Source: Cylicocyclus nassatus | Lineage: Eukaryota > Nematoda > Chromadorea > Rhabditida > Strongylidae | Assembly (NCBI GenBank): GCA_958299035.1 | Contig: CATQJL010000001.1 | Span: forward strand, 4,402,399-4,466,398 | Reading direction: 5' to 3' | DNA: 64,000 nucleotides | Shown here: piece after piece, positions 10,824-21,090 of the stretch | Layout: each line of letters opens with the position of its first letter | Numbering within the stretch: the stretch's first letter is position 1 | The notes under the pieces: model-generated | Seen by the model: the letters and a program-made list of their open reading frames with translations, nothing else | Told to the model about the DNA's origin: nothing | The model's database searches: none | Position numbers and translations under genes: made by a program

Positions 10824-11052
10824 CAGGGATCGGCACAAGCGGCTTACAAGCAAGCTGGATATCGTTTTCCGAACAAAAAGCAAAGGGGGTTTCGTTTTTG
10901 TGGCCGAAAATACACAAAATTTGCGACGTTTTTCGTTTTCTAGAGTTTTTTTTTTGAGATTCTGGTCTGGGGTCAAAGGGGACTTCGTAAATATTCGCAA
11001 AAGTCAACTTCGTTTTTGGCATTTTCATCTAGCCACCTCGTGCCGAGCCCTG
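10824..11052. mobile_element. hAT-like MITE, CAGGGCTCGGCAC family, copy 1
   Basis: Ends CAGGGATCGGCAC and GTGCCGAGCCCTG enclose 229 bp. The flanks TTTATTTG and CTTATTTA agree at 6 of 8 positions, consistent with an old 8-bp duplication. Shared internal landmarks with the other copies are AAGCTGGATATCGTTTT, GTGGCCGAAAA and GGGGACTTCGT. Noncoding. Confidence 0.75.
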
Positions 11053-11179
11053 CTTATTTAGCTCAGTAAAAAAATGCAACCAAAGACAAATCAAGATCTG
11101 GCGCCCTCACGATGAATTAGTCGCTGTGCGCAGGTCCTCTAGAGACAAGCGGATAAAAAGTCAGCATATCAAAATTTAC

Positions 11180-11270
11180 CGAGACTTTGCTTGACACATT
11201 GACGACCGCTTGGCACACATGGTGTGTCAAGGCTTGACACACCATGACTCTCATTGAATGGCTACTAAAA
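11180..11270. repeat. Short inverted repeat built on TTGACACA
   Basis: TTGACACATT, GGCACACATGGTGTGTCAAG and CTTGACACACCATG alternate in opposite orientations over about 90 bp. It may be the centre or tip of a fold-back element; no outer boundaries found. Confidence 0.4.
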
Positions 11271-11389
11271 TGTGTCAAACCAACTTCGGGAGTTTTCTTT
11301 CATGGTGGATTTAAATGCAACCTCTACTGTTTTTGCCACCACTCCAGTACTGTAGGTGTACTGTAGATGGAATTGTGCGTGATTTTATA

Positions 11390-11785
11390 AAAAAAAATGT
11401 TGGCTGGTCCAAGAAAGGCTTCGGTCGTCAGTCTGTCAATGGGGCAATCTGACGTGCTGAACGAATATCATATTCATTTGTTAAGTCGAAGCTTCTTTAT
11501 ACCGTCAAGCTGTGCAATTTTAGACAAAAATTCCTCATCATGCAAAGTCAGTGTCGTTTTCGTTATTTGTCGAATATGTCGAATAACCTCCTTACGCCGT
11601 TTCAGTCAAATCTGTAATTATTAGCTTTTCACCTTATCCCGTAAGCCTATCGTGATCCTCACTGGATGTCAGATGTAGCTTACATCATTACCTACATAGT
11701 AGCAAAATTTGGATGCGTCATAAACAAAGAGAGTAAAGTTATTGAAGAAGTTGCAAAACTTGGTTTCCAACTCAACAAAAGCGTT
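11390..11785. repeat. Partial mariner-like MITE relic
   Basis: Fragments such as ATGAATATGATATTCGT-like blocks and GTTGCAAAACTTGG resemble the interior and end of the elements at 12,920-13,694 and 47,531-48,288. No clear outer ends. It directly precedes the 11.9-kb gene. Confidence 0.4.
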
Positions 11786-11906
11786 CTTGGATTGTCAATC
11801 ACAGATCTTCATTGAAAAGCTACGTATCATCGTCACTCCTTCACAGAAACGAATTTGTGTTTTACTAGCAAAGATTCATTTGAAGAAAAATCTCAATTGA
11901 TATTAG

Positions 11907-12654
11907 TATTGTCTTAAAGACATATCCACCGAAGTGACGACGTTCAAAACTCAAAAGCCACGTGGCCCAGGAAAAGGAGACGAAGAAAGCGCAGGCACTG
12001 GGGAAGATAAAGGTGCTCCTGTAAAGTTGTGAGTTCAGAATCTGATAGAGAACTCTAGTAGCCGAAAGGGGAGGTCGCCCATTTGCAACAAACATCGCAT
12101 CTCTTGTACATGCAAGAACATGCTGCAGATGTTGGCGCGGATCCCTCTTTGGTGACATGCAGTTTCTACCCACAAAAAATTTTCTAAATTTTTTCAGCGC
12201 ATTCTACCTCTTGGTTTTGATTGCTGTGGGAGTCGTACTTCTTCTTTTGGTTCCACTGGCTATCGCTTGTGCATTTATAAGAAGAGGGCGAAGACAGGGC
12301 AAAACAAGAATGAATACTGCGAAACTCGGAAAATCAAGAGAATCGATGGAAATAAAAGCAAGAACCAAGCCTGCTATGTTGAGCGGATCGTTGGAGGAAA
12401 CAGGAATTGGAGGTGGAAAAGCAAGAGGATCACTAGAAATGGAAGCAGATAGATATAGCAAATCAAAAGAATCATCTGATGAGATGGGAACTGGAGCCAG
12501 AAAATCAAAGGAATCAATGGAAACGGAAGCGGATCGATTTAGCAGATCAAGAGAGTCGTCGGAAGAGACAGCAACCGGTGCTAGGAAATCAAAAGAACTG
12601 GTGGGGAAAACAGGTGCAGCACATATTGCCAAGATTTCAAGTTGGGGTATATGA
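11907..12654 (+). CDS. Single-pass membrane protein with repeated charged tail (two exons seen)
   Basis: Exons at 11,907-12,028 and 12,198-12,654 join in phase (donor GTGAGT, acceptor TTTTTTCAG) to give the last 192 residues. The first exon is extracellular-like and low in complexity (PRGPGKGDEESAGTGEDKG). The second opens with a transmembrane helix (about residues 42-64: YLLVLIAVGVVLLLLVPLAI), followed by a basic stop-transfer RRGRRQGK. The rest is a Ser/Lys/Glu tail made of roughly two 28-residue units with EADRxSxSxESS and TGARKSKE as repeated cores. Topology suggests a type I protein with a cytoplasmic tail rich in potential phosphorylation sites. Signal peptide and earlier exons were not found; upstream DNA is MITE-like. 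Function unknown. Confidence 0.6.
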
Positions 12655-12919
12655 AGAACATGGCATTTTGGAACATGGCATTTTGCATTTTTGTTGCGCA
12701 TCAATTCGATAACACTTAAAGATGTTGAATATATGCATAAAGAATTTGGGAAAAGCTCTATGAGTCGTAAAGTTTCAAGAATTGTTCTCAAAAATCATTT
12801 GTCATTCGTTGCCACAATACCTCTTTTGCAAGAAGTACATACATTGTATAATATTTAATCAACGCCTTGAGTACACTCAACTGAAAATTAGGTTGCCGCA
12901 CTTCGACTGCAAAAATTTA

Positions 12920-13694
12920 TTAGGTTGGCACATAAGTAATGCAACTTTTTATATAACTTTTCTCTATTTGAACGTAGCGCATTCATTTTTTGGCAAAATA
13001 AGGAATATGATGTAAGCTTCTAATGCACACATTTTTGCCGAATTTTACCATCTTATGTGAGGATTACGGTAGGTTTACGGTACTATGGGAAAAATTTTAG
13101 AATGCATCAGATTTTGCTGAAACTTGGCCTATAGGGCTTATTTGACATGCTGATCACAAAAATGAGATCCGTTTCGCATGAAAAGGCCTTGTTCGTGAGA
13201 TCAAAAAATGAATTTCATTTCAGCGACAAATGAATATGATAATCGTGTTTACCGCATAGGATTACCCTATAGTGCAAAGTTATAGCGAATTCTGACTTTT
13301 CGCAGCTTAGTTATTGACAAATTGCCTTCAAAATTTGACGCATTTGACTTGTTCAACTTCTCAAAGGCGCCCCACCTTAATTTGTGTTTAAATTTCATTT
13401 CTTTTACACTGATTCCAAAGGGCCAACTTCCAGCTACATGCTGCCTATAATTGCTTTTTCATATGTTTGAATCAGGTTTCGTAGGACTTCATGATTGCCA
13501 AAAAATCGTGAAACCTCAATTTTCAGCAGTTTTCGAAAAATATTTAGATTTTTTGTACTACGTTATCAAAAATCAAACGGTTTGCGCAGACTTGCAGCCT
13601 ACATCACAATCTACATGATGCCACAAAATGATATTGCTACATAAAATAGGAAAAAAGTTATGGGAAAAGTTGCAAAACTTATGTGCCAACCTAA
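12920..13694. mobile_element. Fold-back mariner-like MITE, TTAGGTTGGCACATAAGT family
   Basis: Terminal TTAGGTTGGCACATAAGTAATG at the left mirrors CTTATGTGCCAACCTAA at the right, with TA-rich flanks. Both sides continue with GCAACTTTT and ATAACTTTT blocks. Noncoding, 775 bp. Related by its first 12 bases to the 7.6 and 45.5 kb elements but with a different interior. Confidence 0.8.
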
Positions 13695-14310
13695 TAAATT
13701 CTGGCTTAGGTATTGGTAATGACTACTGCCTCTGCAGTGGTGGCACAATGTTTTTTGGAGTAGAGATATAGCAAAAGGTTATTCCAAGAAAGCGTGGCGT
13801 TAGCTGCTTTTCAAAAAGTTCTTTAAGCTTCTCAAGCATTGATCAACTCAAAATAAATGAAGAAAGAACGTTGCAATATCTCTTAGGATCTTTCGCAAGC
13901 CAACCGCAATTTACGAACTTGGTAGTTTGCCTCATTATCTAAAAATGTAGACAAAGACTAAATAGCTCATTTAGACAACATCCAAATTTTGGAACCAATC
14001 TGAGGGGAAGTGGTGCTTCTCCCAAAAACGGGTTTCATACAACTCGAACCACATAAGCAGCAAATTTCGCTACGCTTATCCCAACCCCTTAGGTTCGTCA
14101 CTGCTGCTTTAATGTACAAAGCGACCCAAACGATGTGCACACTGTTCTCTGTACACTTCAAAACTTTCTACGAGATATTGAAGCATCTTCAATAGTGTAA
14201 TCACATTTTTAAGGAGCAGAAAAAACAATTGTTACGGTTTACGTGACTTAACATATTGCAAAAAAAAGCATTATAGTGACATGCAAATTTCCTATTTAGA
14301 GTCAGTCACT
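13695..14310. other. No supported gene
   Basis: AT-rich DNA. Overlapping short frames on both strands at 13,967-14,195 have no splice sites or recognisable content. Confidence 0.5.
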
Positions 14311-14312
14311 CC

Positions 14313-14630
14313 GATTAACCGTACAAAAGTTTTTAACTTTTTGGTTTGCATTCTGAAAAAACATGTGGCTTTGAATGGCTCAACCCCATCGCTCCCGTAA
14401 TCTTGCAGTAATGCAGAGCGATCACACAGATGATCGCCGGGGGAGGCAATCTGCAAACTCGCGCTTTTTTGCAGGCGGTTAGCAAAATTTTGGGGAGTGG
14501 CAAAACCTTCAGCGAGCGGTACTTCCGTGTTCTCTCAGCGAGCACCAATACAAAATTGCAGGCGCTCATCGAATAATTTCTTTTAGCGAGCACGGGCCAA
14601 ACTTTCAGCAGGTGCTCGGACTCTTTTTAC
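14313..14630. repeat. Partial CGCTCAG-type MITE, copy C
   Basis: This block is a direct, about 80% similar copy of the left part of the element at 14,731: CGATCACACAGATGATCGCC, CTCGCGCTTTTTTGCAGGCG and TACTTCCGTGTTCTCTCAGCG match in order. The right end is missing. Shared upstream sequence (ACATGTGGC... versus ACAAGTGGC...) shows the duplication includes flanking DNA. Confidence 0.65.
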
Positions 14631-14730
14631 CCCAATTAACCTGGTACAAGAGTTTTTAACTTCATGGTTTACATTCTGAGGAAACAAGTGGCCCTAATGG
14701 CTCAACCCTATCGCTCCCATAGTCTTGCAG

Positions 14731-15314
14731 TAATGCAGAACGATCGCTCAGATAATCGCTGGGGCAGGCGGTCCGCAAACTCGCGCTTTTCTGCAAGCGG
14801 TCAGCAAAATTTTGGGGCGTGGCAAAACCTTCAGCAAGGGGTACTTCCGTGTTCTCTCAGCGGGCAGCAATACAAAATTTTCCGCAGGCGCTCGTCGAAT
14901 AATCCCTTTCAGCGAACGCGAGTTAAACTCAGCGGGCGCTCGGACACTTTTTACGCAGTTTCGGGCGTACGCCGAGCAAAGTAGTACTCTGCATAACAGA
15001 GGTGTCGTCGATGGTTCAATTACCCGAGTTTAGGGTACTTTCTTTCAGCGGAAGGTACCTACGTGCTGTGCGGTTCTCAGCAAAGCACTGTGCGGCCCTC
15101 AATGATTTTGCATATTTCGCGGAAAGTCCGCGAGAATGCGGCCACTGCGCCGCAACTATCCATAGGAAAACCGCGATTGTTCTCCGAGTGTCCCCCCGAA
15201 AATGGTCACAAATCTTCCAAATTTCTGCAAGCCCACCCCAAAAAAATCAGCCAACTGTTTTTCCGGTGCCCGCTCGCCAATCGCATGGCCGCCTGCCCCC
15301 GACGATTATCTGAG
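14731..15314. mobile_element. MITE with CGCTCAGATAATCG termini, copy A
   Basis: Left end CGCTCAGATAATCGCTGGGG and right end CCCCCGACGATTATCTGAGTG are inverted for about 28 bp. The 584-bp interior is GC-rich relative to its surroundings, with GCGGGC/GCGAGC motifs. Copy B lies inverted at 15,897-16,553, so the two form a 1.8-kb inverted pair around 15,315-15,896. Superfamily not determined. Confidence 0.75.
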
Positions 15315-15896
15315 TGATATAGTACTGATGTCTGCATAAATGAGAAGTGATTCAAATCAGACAAAACATTACCAAAGTTGCAATTTTTTATGAATAAGGA
15401 GGTAATGCTGAAGGTAATTGAGATGCGAAGTCCAGCATGTACCAAAATTAGATTTTCACACTCTGGTTTCGGGGCTTGAACTAGACCAGAAGTGTGGCCA
15501 ACCTGCCGCCCCTCATCAGTAGTTCACAGGAAGGCTTCCAAAAGTAATATGAAATAATAAGAAGAATGAGGAGTATTATGAAATAATTAAGTAATAAAAG
15601 AATGTGAGGATGAAAGTATGGAATGAAAGAGGGCGAAGTGTAAGACAAATAAGCATAAATGAGTGCTGACCCGTAAAGTCTCCTGGTTATTCCCGCCTGT
15701 GTACTGCCCGCTCCCCGCCCAGTAGATCAAGCATTCTACTATGTACTTTATGGAGTAAAGGAATGTGTAATGTACTGTCAAATCCATACTTCCTCATGAT
15801 ATGAGGTCTTTGGTGTAATGTGTGACATAAAGTTTTAATTACCTCGCGTGGTTCCCAATCATTCTGCACACATGCTTCACAAAGTTCCAAGATTCT
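15315..15896. other. Spacer between inverted MITE copies A and B
   Basis: AT-rich, no recognisable gene or repeat ends. It would form the loop if copies A and B paired. Confidence 0.5.
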
Positions 15897-16553
15897 ATAC
15901 GCTCAGATAATCGTCGGGGGCAGGCGGTTATGCGGATTTTGAGCAAGCGGGCATCGGAAAGATAGTTCGCTGTATTCTATATGTTCTCTGATCATGAAAC
16001 CTGGGCATTGTATTGAATTCATGAGATAATGTTTAAGCCACGCAGGTTTGAATAGTTATTATTGAATAGTTCACTGAATAGTTCGCTGATTTCTTGCTGT
16101 CCACTTGGAGAAATTTGCCAGTTTTCAGACGAACGCTCGGAGAACTATCGCGGTCTTTCTATGGATAGTTGCGGCCCAGTGGCCGCAATTTTGCATATTC
16201 TTGCGGACTTTCCGCAAGAATATGCAAAATTTTTGGGGCCGCAAGGTTTTTTGTTAACGACCGCACAGCCCGTAGTTACCTTCCGCTGAGAGAAAGTACC
16301 CCAAACTTGGGAAACAAAACCATCGATGATACCTCTGCCACCATACGCCCACTGCGTAAAAAGTTGTCCGAGAGCTTGCTAAAGTTTGGCCAGCGCTCGC
16401 TGAAAGAAATCATTTGCCGAGCACTTGCAGAAAATGCCGTATTGCTGCACGCCAGCAGAACATCAGACAGTAAAGGAAGTGCCGCTTGCTGAAGGTTTGG
16501 CCACGCCCCATAATTCTGCTGACCGCCTGCGCTTGGAGATTATCTGAGCGTAT
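15897..16553. mobile_element. MITE with CGCTCAGATAATCG termini, copy B (inverted relative to A)
   Basis: Begins CGCTCAGATAATCGTCGGGG and ends AGATTATCTGAGCG. Read on the minus strand it follows copy A: GGCGTGGCCAAACCTTCAGC, then CTTTCCGCGAGAAT-like and TTGCGGCC blocks. Inside, ATTTTGCATATTCTTGCGGA and its complement form a further near-perfect hairpin around 16,190-16,230. Confidence 0.75.
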
Positions 16554-16589
16554 GTTCCGCATAGAAACTTTTATTTCTGAATAGATCCG

Positions 16590-16915
16590 GACCAACCTTT
16601 GCACGCATACGCTTCGGGGCTGGCCGGGTGTTATAGGCTACTCTTCGTTATCGACTGATATCGATTTCATCGATTTTTTTGTGAAGTTTGACCTGCGGGG
16701 CTGGGAGTCGGTACAGAGGGGTAATCAAAAATGTTGATTACGAACACAATATTGGTCTCTGAAATTTTCCGTTACTTTTATGATTTTATCGATTTTTTTG
16801 CAAAGTTTGAGCTACGAGGCTGGGAGTTGGCACAGGGGGTAAAATTTGATTTTTTTGTGAAGTTTGACCTGCGGGGCTGTGAGTTGGTACAGAGGGGTAA
16901 TCAAGAATGGGGGTG
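16590..16915 (-). repeat. Interspersed repeat family A, copy 3 (inverted, rearranged)
   Basis: The minus strand carries AAACTTTGCAAAAAAATCG and TTGATTACCCCTCTGTACC blocks of family A. The unit GAAGTTTGACCTGCGGGGCTG followed by TACAGAGGGGTAATCAA occurs twice (about 16,682-16,728 and 16,858-16,903), so this copy contains an internal duplication. Confidence 0.6.
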
Positions 16916-17014
16916 CCTCCTTTGCCTTATTGGTCCGCGCTAGCATAGGAGGGCAACCCTAGGGTTGGGATTCTGCTCGGCTGCACCTGCGCGCAGGTCA
17001 CCTCAAATGTGGAT

Positions 17015-18026
17015 TTAACATGTTTCGGACCGCGAAATCGCGCGCGGCGAAAAATAGTGGTTTTCAGCCATTAGCCAACAAAGGGACCTTATTTACTAAA
17101 CTGTGTGCTGCATTTGTGATCAGCTTGTCAGATAAGTCTCATACCCAAAGTTCTGAGTGAATTCAAAGTGTTTAAATTTTGTCGCTTGATGTAACGGTGG
17201 TTCTTGGCTTTATAGTAGCCTGAGGCGGAGTAGCGCCTGTTGAAGTGTATTATACAGAACACATAGCTAATAAGCTTTACGAGTCAGACGACGTGCACGT
17301 GTTAGTGCAGTGGTAGAATGTTGAGGATTGAAGGCGTGGTAAAATAGTATCACAAACTTCTGGGCAATGATACACCCATATCACAGCAGGTCATGCTTAT
17401 GGCATGACCTTTACGGTGCTTAGCAGGAGTACAGTCGATATCAATTACGTACTCCCTTTCGCATGGGAACTACGCATGTGCAACGCAAGGGCACTGCGTG
17501 CGACCTCTAATCGATGAGGCCATTTTGAATGCGCGAGCCATACGCGCGCGAACGTGGCGCGGAGCTCATTGCGCCTACGGAAAAGGGAGCACGTGATTGA
17601 CAAGGACTGTAATGATATGGTTGCAAGGAAGGTGCCGATAAAGTCGGCACACTTGAGAAGGACTTCCATGCTTTCCTGAAAGATAGGAACAAGAACTCAG
17701 TTTTCAATAGTATCTAAAAGCATCTATGTTGTAAACGGTACACATCAGCGTTGAAACTGCGGTTTTTCTCTTTGACATCAAAACAAAGAACAGTTGCGAC
17801 GTCGCACGCGTCGTTCGCGTCGCACTTTTTTCCATCTGTTGTACGATTTGCGCCCATATCTCCTAAACAAATATCGGCGGCACAACCCTACAGAGTCATT
17901 TCAAAAGTAGAAGCTTAGGCCTTTGGCTTGATAACCTTGAACTAAAAGGAGACCTTTTTTAAATGTCAGAAGGGTCCCTCAAAGCAGTGTGCTGCACCAT
18001 GTGCAGCACCGGTCCGAAACGTGTTA
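17015..18026. mobile_element. Element with TTAACRYGTTTCGGACCG inverted ends
   Basis: Left TTAACATGTTTCGGACCG and right CGGTCCGAAACGTGTTAA match at 17 of 18 positions and bound 1,012 bp. Beyond the ends there is little inverted similarity, so this is a short-TIR element rather than a fold-back. Inside is a small hairpin (AGGTCATGCTTATGGCATGACCT near 17,391). No transposase frame seen. TTAA at both edges would suit a piggyBac-like insertion if the TTAA is flank. Confidence 0.65.
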
Positions 18027-18125
18027 ACCAATGCAATCAAAAACAGTGGAACTCGTCCCTGCATTCACACTACTGATCGAATTACATGAGATATTATCCA
18101 AAATCCCATTAACGATAAACTCTAA

Positions 18126-18563
18126 AGGGCCAGGCATACTTTACGCGATTTGGCAATATTCCAACTATCTATAACTCACTGCAAATACTTTTTAAATATC
18201 CAGAACATAGGGCATTTTATCAGTCCATGTAGGTTAGGCAAGGGACATACCTTACGCGATTTCAGTCGCCACGCGATCTGGCAATTTGCCATATGTCTTC
18301 AAATTAAATACTGGAAGATCTCAAATGCACAGCATGTATAACTTTCGTAGGTTGATAGAATGCCCCCTCTTCCGTACATTCAGAAACCCCGTAGGATGAG
18401 TTATGAACATTTGGAGTATTGCCAAATCGCGTGGCGACTGAAATCGCGTGAGGTATGCCCGAGACCTTATACACACTATGCAAGTGCAGTTTGTTGGTGT
18501 TGGAACTGAGGCTTCTGGCCAGATCCCGTCGCGACTAAAATCACGTGAAGTATGCCTGGCCCT
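18126..18563. mobile_element. PIF/Harbinger-like MITE with a second MITE inside
   Basis: Ends AGGGCCAGGCATACTTTACG and GTATGCCTGGCCCT are flanked by TAA on both sides (18,123-18,125 and 18,564-18,566). The interior holds CGCGATTTGGCAA and its inverted partner. A related element occupies 18,237-18,466. Confidence 0.75.
18237..18466. mobile_element. Nested MITE with TTA duplication
   Basis: Ends GGCAAGGGACATACCTTACG and GTATGCCCGAGACC with TTA on both sides (18,234-18,236 and 18,467-18,469). Subterminal TTTCAGTCGCCACGCGAT is inverted at 18,430. It sits inside a relative of itself. Confidence 0.7.
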
Positions 18564-18678
18564 TAAGGGAACCTGTTGTCATCCCAAAGACAAGCGTTAC
18601 CACTGCAAGCTACGATGGCATCCCTTTCACTGTGTCGTATCTCACGCGAGCAACCATTGTGCTTACAACGTGCGTTAA

Positions 18679-19034
18679 AGGCAGCGTCCAGGCAGATCTG
18701 GACCTATGGGGCTTTTACGTGGAAAGTACTTTTGGGGCCCTAACTAAGCCACTGCCCCACCGGCAGCTCAGGTAGTGCCCTAAGGGCTGAGATATTCCCC
18801 TCGAAACTGGACCCCGCGACCGTGTTTCGCATGGATTTATGGCGCAAAGCGTGGGTCCTGGCGCGAAACTGCCATGAATCCATGCGAATACGTTCGCGGG
18901 GGCCAGTTTCAAGGGGAATATCTCAGCCATTAGAGCACTACATGAGCTGCCGCTTGGGCAGTGCCTAAGTTAGGGCCCCAAAAGTACTTTCCACGTAAAA
19001 GCCCCATAGGTCCAGATCTGCCTGGACGCTGCCT
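18679..19034. mobile_element. TTAA-flanked MITE, AGGCAGCGT family, copy 1
   Basis: AGGCAGCGTCCAGGCAGATC and its complement are flanked on both sides by TTAA (18,675-18,678 and 19,035-19,038). Inverted similarity runs through GGGGCTTTTACGTGGAAAGT and GGGGCCCTAACT, so the whole element folds. TTAA duplication and AGGC ends suggest a piggyBac-like origin. Other members: 21,131-21,493, 48,508-48,774 and a truncated one at 50,398. Confidence 0.8.
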
Positions 19035-19122
19035 TTAATTTATATGGATGAGCGGGTCGCTGCTAATTTCAGCAGCGTGTATGGGTGCGCGGGCCGCCAG
19101 TAAAATTATGAGCCTATGTATA

Positions 19123-19324
19123 GGCCCCGGACAGTGTTCACGCGATTTGATCGTCGCGATTCAATCGCTGCGATTTCCATTCATTTCCATTTAACATTCA
19201 AAAATTTCGAGCTGGGAAAGTATCATAACCGAAATGCAGCTGGTCGACATGCAATGAACTCGTAACAGAAGTCTTGTCGCGAATGAATCGCGACGATCAA
19301 ATCGCGTGAACTCTGCTCGAAGCC
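19123..19324. mobile_element. PIF/Harbinger-like MITE, copy 2
   Basis: Same family as 10,219-10,421: GGCCCCGGACAGTGTTCACG at the left, GATCAAATCGCGTGAACTC at the right, and the interior ATTCAAAAATTTCGAGCTGG inverted relative to copy 1. The right end is degraded and the TAA duplication is not clear. Confidence 0.65.
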
Positions 19325-19572
19325 ATAAGCGTGCGAGCCACCATGCTACCGTCAGCATGGCATCAACTATGTGCGCGGGTCGCCAGCTCACACCTGTGGG
19401 CCGCTGCTGGGCCTGATGTAGATATGTAAGGTATAAGGTTGAGATATAAGTGCCGCGGCTCAACGGCGAAGCCCAGTTGGGCGACCGGGCCACTGCAACA
19501 ATTGTCTGAGCAAGTACCCTGGACGAATTCCAAGCAAAATCACAATTTCGAGTTTTCGTATGAAATATAGTG

Positions 19573-19618
19573 GGATAGTCTACAGTTTTTTATACTGTTG
19601 AAAAACTGTAGACTATCC
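19573..19618. repeat. Perfect 18-bp stem hairpin
   Basis: GGATAGTCTACAGTTTTT at 19,573-19,590 pairs perfectly with AAAAACTGTAGACTATCC at 19,601-19,618 around a 10-nt loop. It could be a tiny fold-back remnant, a hairpin terminator-like structure or a hairpin RNA; the stem is shorter than a typical miRNA precursor. Confidence 0.6.
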
Positions 19619-19686
19619 TACTACTACTACGGTTATTCGGAGTCTCTTCAGGGATATTGGGCGGATGTGTTCTTGCAACTTCGCTG

Positions 19687-19899
19687 TCATCCGGGTCCGT
19701 TGTTCTTTTGCGCGAGAAAATCAATCGTTCGCAATGCCGCGGCATCGCCCCGCCAGGTCGGCAGGGACGAGTTCCCGCATGCATGCTCGATCAGCTGATT
19801 AACGTCTGCTCGTCGTTCCAGTGCGTGCTGTTCCTTCCAAGTGTTGAAATACAAAACACCTTTGTACATGACGTTTTCGGCATCCTTTGCGAAAGTCTA
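19687..19899 (-). CDS. Candidate terminal exon, unknown protein
   Basis: After a GTAGCTAG acceptor near 19,900 the minus strand is open for 70 codons to a TGA. The composition is strongly protein-like: FNTWKEQHALERRADVNQL and LPTWRGDAAALRTIDFL. Local GC is well above the flanks, as in the other exons of this window. It may belong to one gene with the exon candidates at 20,402-20,532 and 20,690-20,887 on the same strand, but I could not match all phases. No family recognised. An alternative frame in the second half is also protein-like, so a frameshift or alternative splice is possible. Confidence 0.35.
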
Positions 19900-20401
19900 G
19901 CTACTTGCTAGATTTCGTACGTCCAATCGATTATACATTGCAGATAATTTTGCTTCATGACCTGCGAGGACGTGGCCCATCTTCTATGCGTTAATTTCAA
20001 TCAAGATGCGAAGTAAGTCATTCAACGAAGTTGCTAAATTTTTTCGCAGACCTTTCTTTTGTAAAATGGAAATTTATGGTCAAAGCACCTATAATTGTTC
20101 ACTTTCTTCTGTGTTAGCACTGTGAGAGTTTTCTTTAGTCAACAGATTTGTTTCGAACAAGCTTGAAGAAGGTGGGATATGTGTTGAAAATCCTTTGCAT
20201 AATCTCAGTGAGATGTCGCCGCCTCTTTTCAGATTTTGTTTGATTCCAAATTTTGCTCAAAAATAAACGCACACAATGGCATCGTCTCCACAAAATGGGT
20301 TCGATGAGACTTTGATGCAAGCAACTTCTTGAAATCGGCTACAAAAAGTCAGTTGAAGCGAGAGATCGCTACCGCTGCCTAGTAATGCTGAAAAGCCTCA
20401 C

Positions 20402-20532
20402 TTTTTTGTGCATGTAGGGTTTCCGCTCCCATATTCTCTGGAGTCCAGCTTTGGATTTTGTTATAGAGTGCTTTTGCGCTTCTTCCCGCTGAAGGGATTT
20501 TCTTGCTTCGCATCTCGCCTTTTGCAACGAGG
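20402..20532 (-). CDS. Candidate internal exon, unknown protein
   Basis: Minus strand, between an AAG acceptor at 20,533 and a GTGAGG donor at 20,401. It encodes about 43 residues including VAKGEMRSKKIPSAGRSAKA and YNKIQSWTPENMGAETLHAQ. Both splice sites are plausible and the frame is open throughout. No domain recognised; likely the middle of the gene suggested for 19,687-20,887. Confidence 0.35.
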
Positions 20533-20689
20533 CTTAGGCATTCACATAACTAAGAGGCCACAGTTTTTCTGGTTAGTGGCTTTTATCACTTGCGCAGGTT
20601 TATGACCTGTGTCGTGGCAATGTATTGCCATGGAAATCGAGACGTCACCTAGTTTCACATAAGATGTTTGCAAACTAAGTTTTTCTCTA

Positions 20690-20887
20690 CGCGAGATTAG
20701 GAAAGAGTAATGGTGCTGACAGATGAATTGAAGAAACCTCTTTTACAATTTGTTTTCTAGTCTTTTCTGTTGTCCGCATCAGCCTACGTTTTCTTTTTTT
20801 AATGATTTTTCGTCCTAGGTCCTTAGCTGTGGGCCATTCCAACGGATATATTCTGTACAGAACTACAGATGTTTTGGAAGCTTCCAT
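20690..20887 (-). CDS. Candidate first exon, very basic protein
   Basis: A CCACTAG acceptor stands one base before an ATG at 20,887, a layout typical of a nematode 5' or trans-spliced exon. The peptide starts MEASKTSVVLYRIYPLEWPT and then turns very basic (GRKIIKKRKRRLMRTTEKTR), which could be a nuclear or nucleolar localisation region. GTAAAA or GTTTCT after about 48-52 codons could be the donor, so the full frame to 20,690 need not all be exon. Unknown function. Confidence 0.35.
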
Positions 20888-21090
20888 TCTAGTGGATAAT
20901 GCTGACTCTTCCCCAGGTTAGTCCTTCACCATGCTTATACGCAGATTTCGCAGTTTACTGGCTTCTCAGGCCATGCAAAGTGCCATACTTTCGCTACAGT
21001 CTTTCCTTCCATACATCCAAACTTTCATGGGAGTGAGGGAATGACGTAGTAAACGGTTCTCTGATAACATATTGTAGTATGTAGGGTCAC

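Noticed and set aside
12204..12791. 195-codon minus-strand frame over the 12-kb gene
   Set aside because: It is the shadow of the Ser/Lys/Glu repeat on the plus strand. The plus strand has a transmembrane helix, stop-transfer basic residues and a phase-matched upstream exon.
17281..17380. tRNA-like A box (TTAGTGCAGTGGTAGAATG)
   Set aside because: No B box (GGTTCGAATCC-like) and no acceptor stem were found at the right distance.
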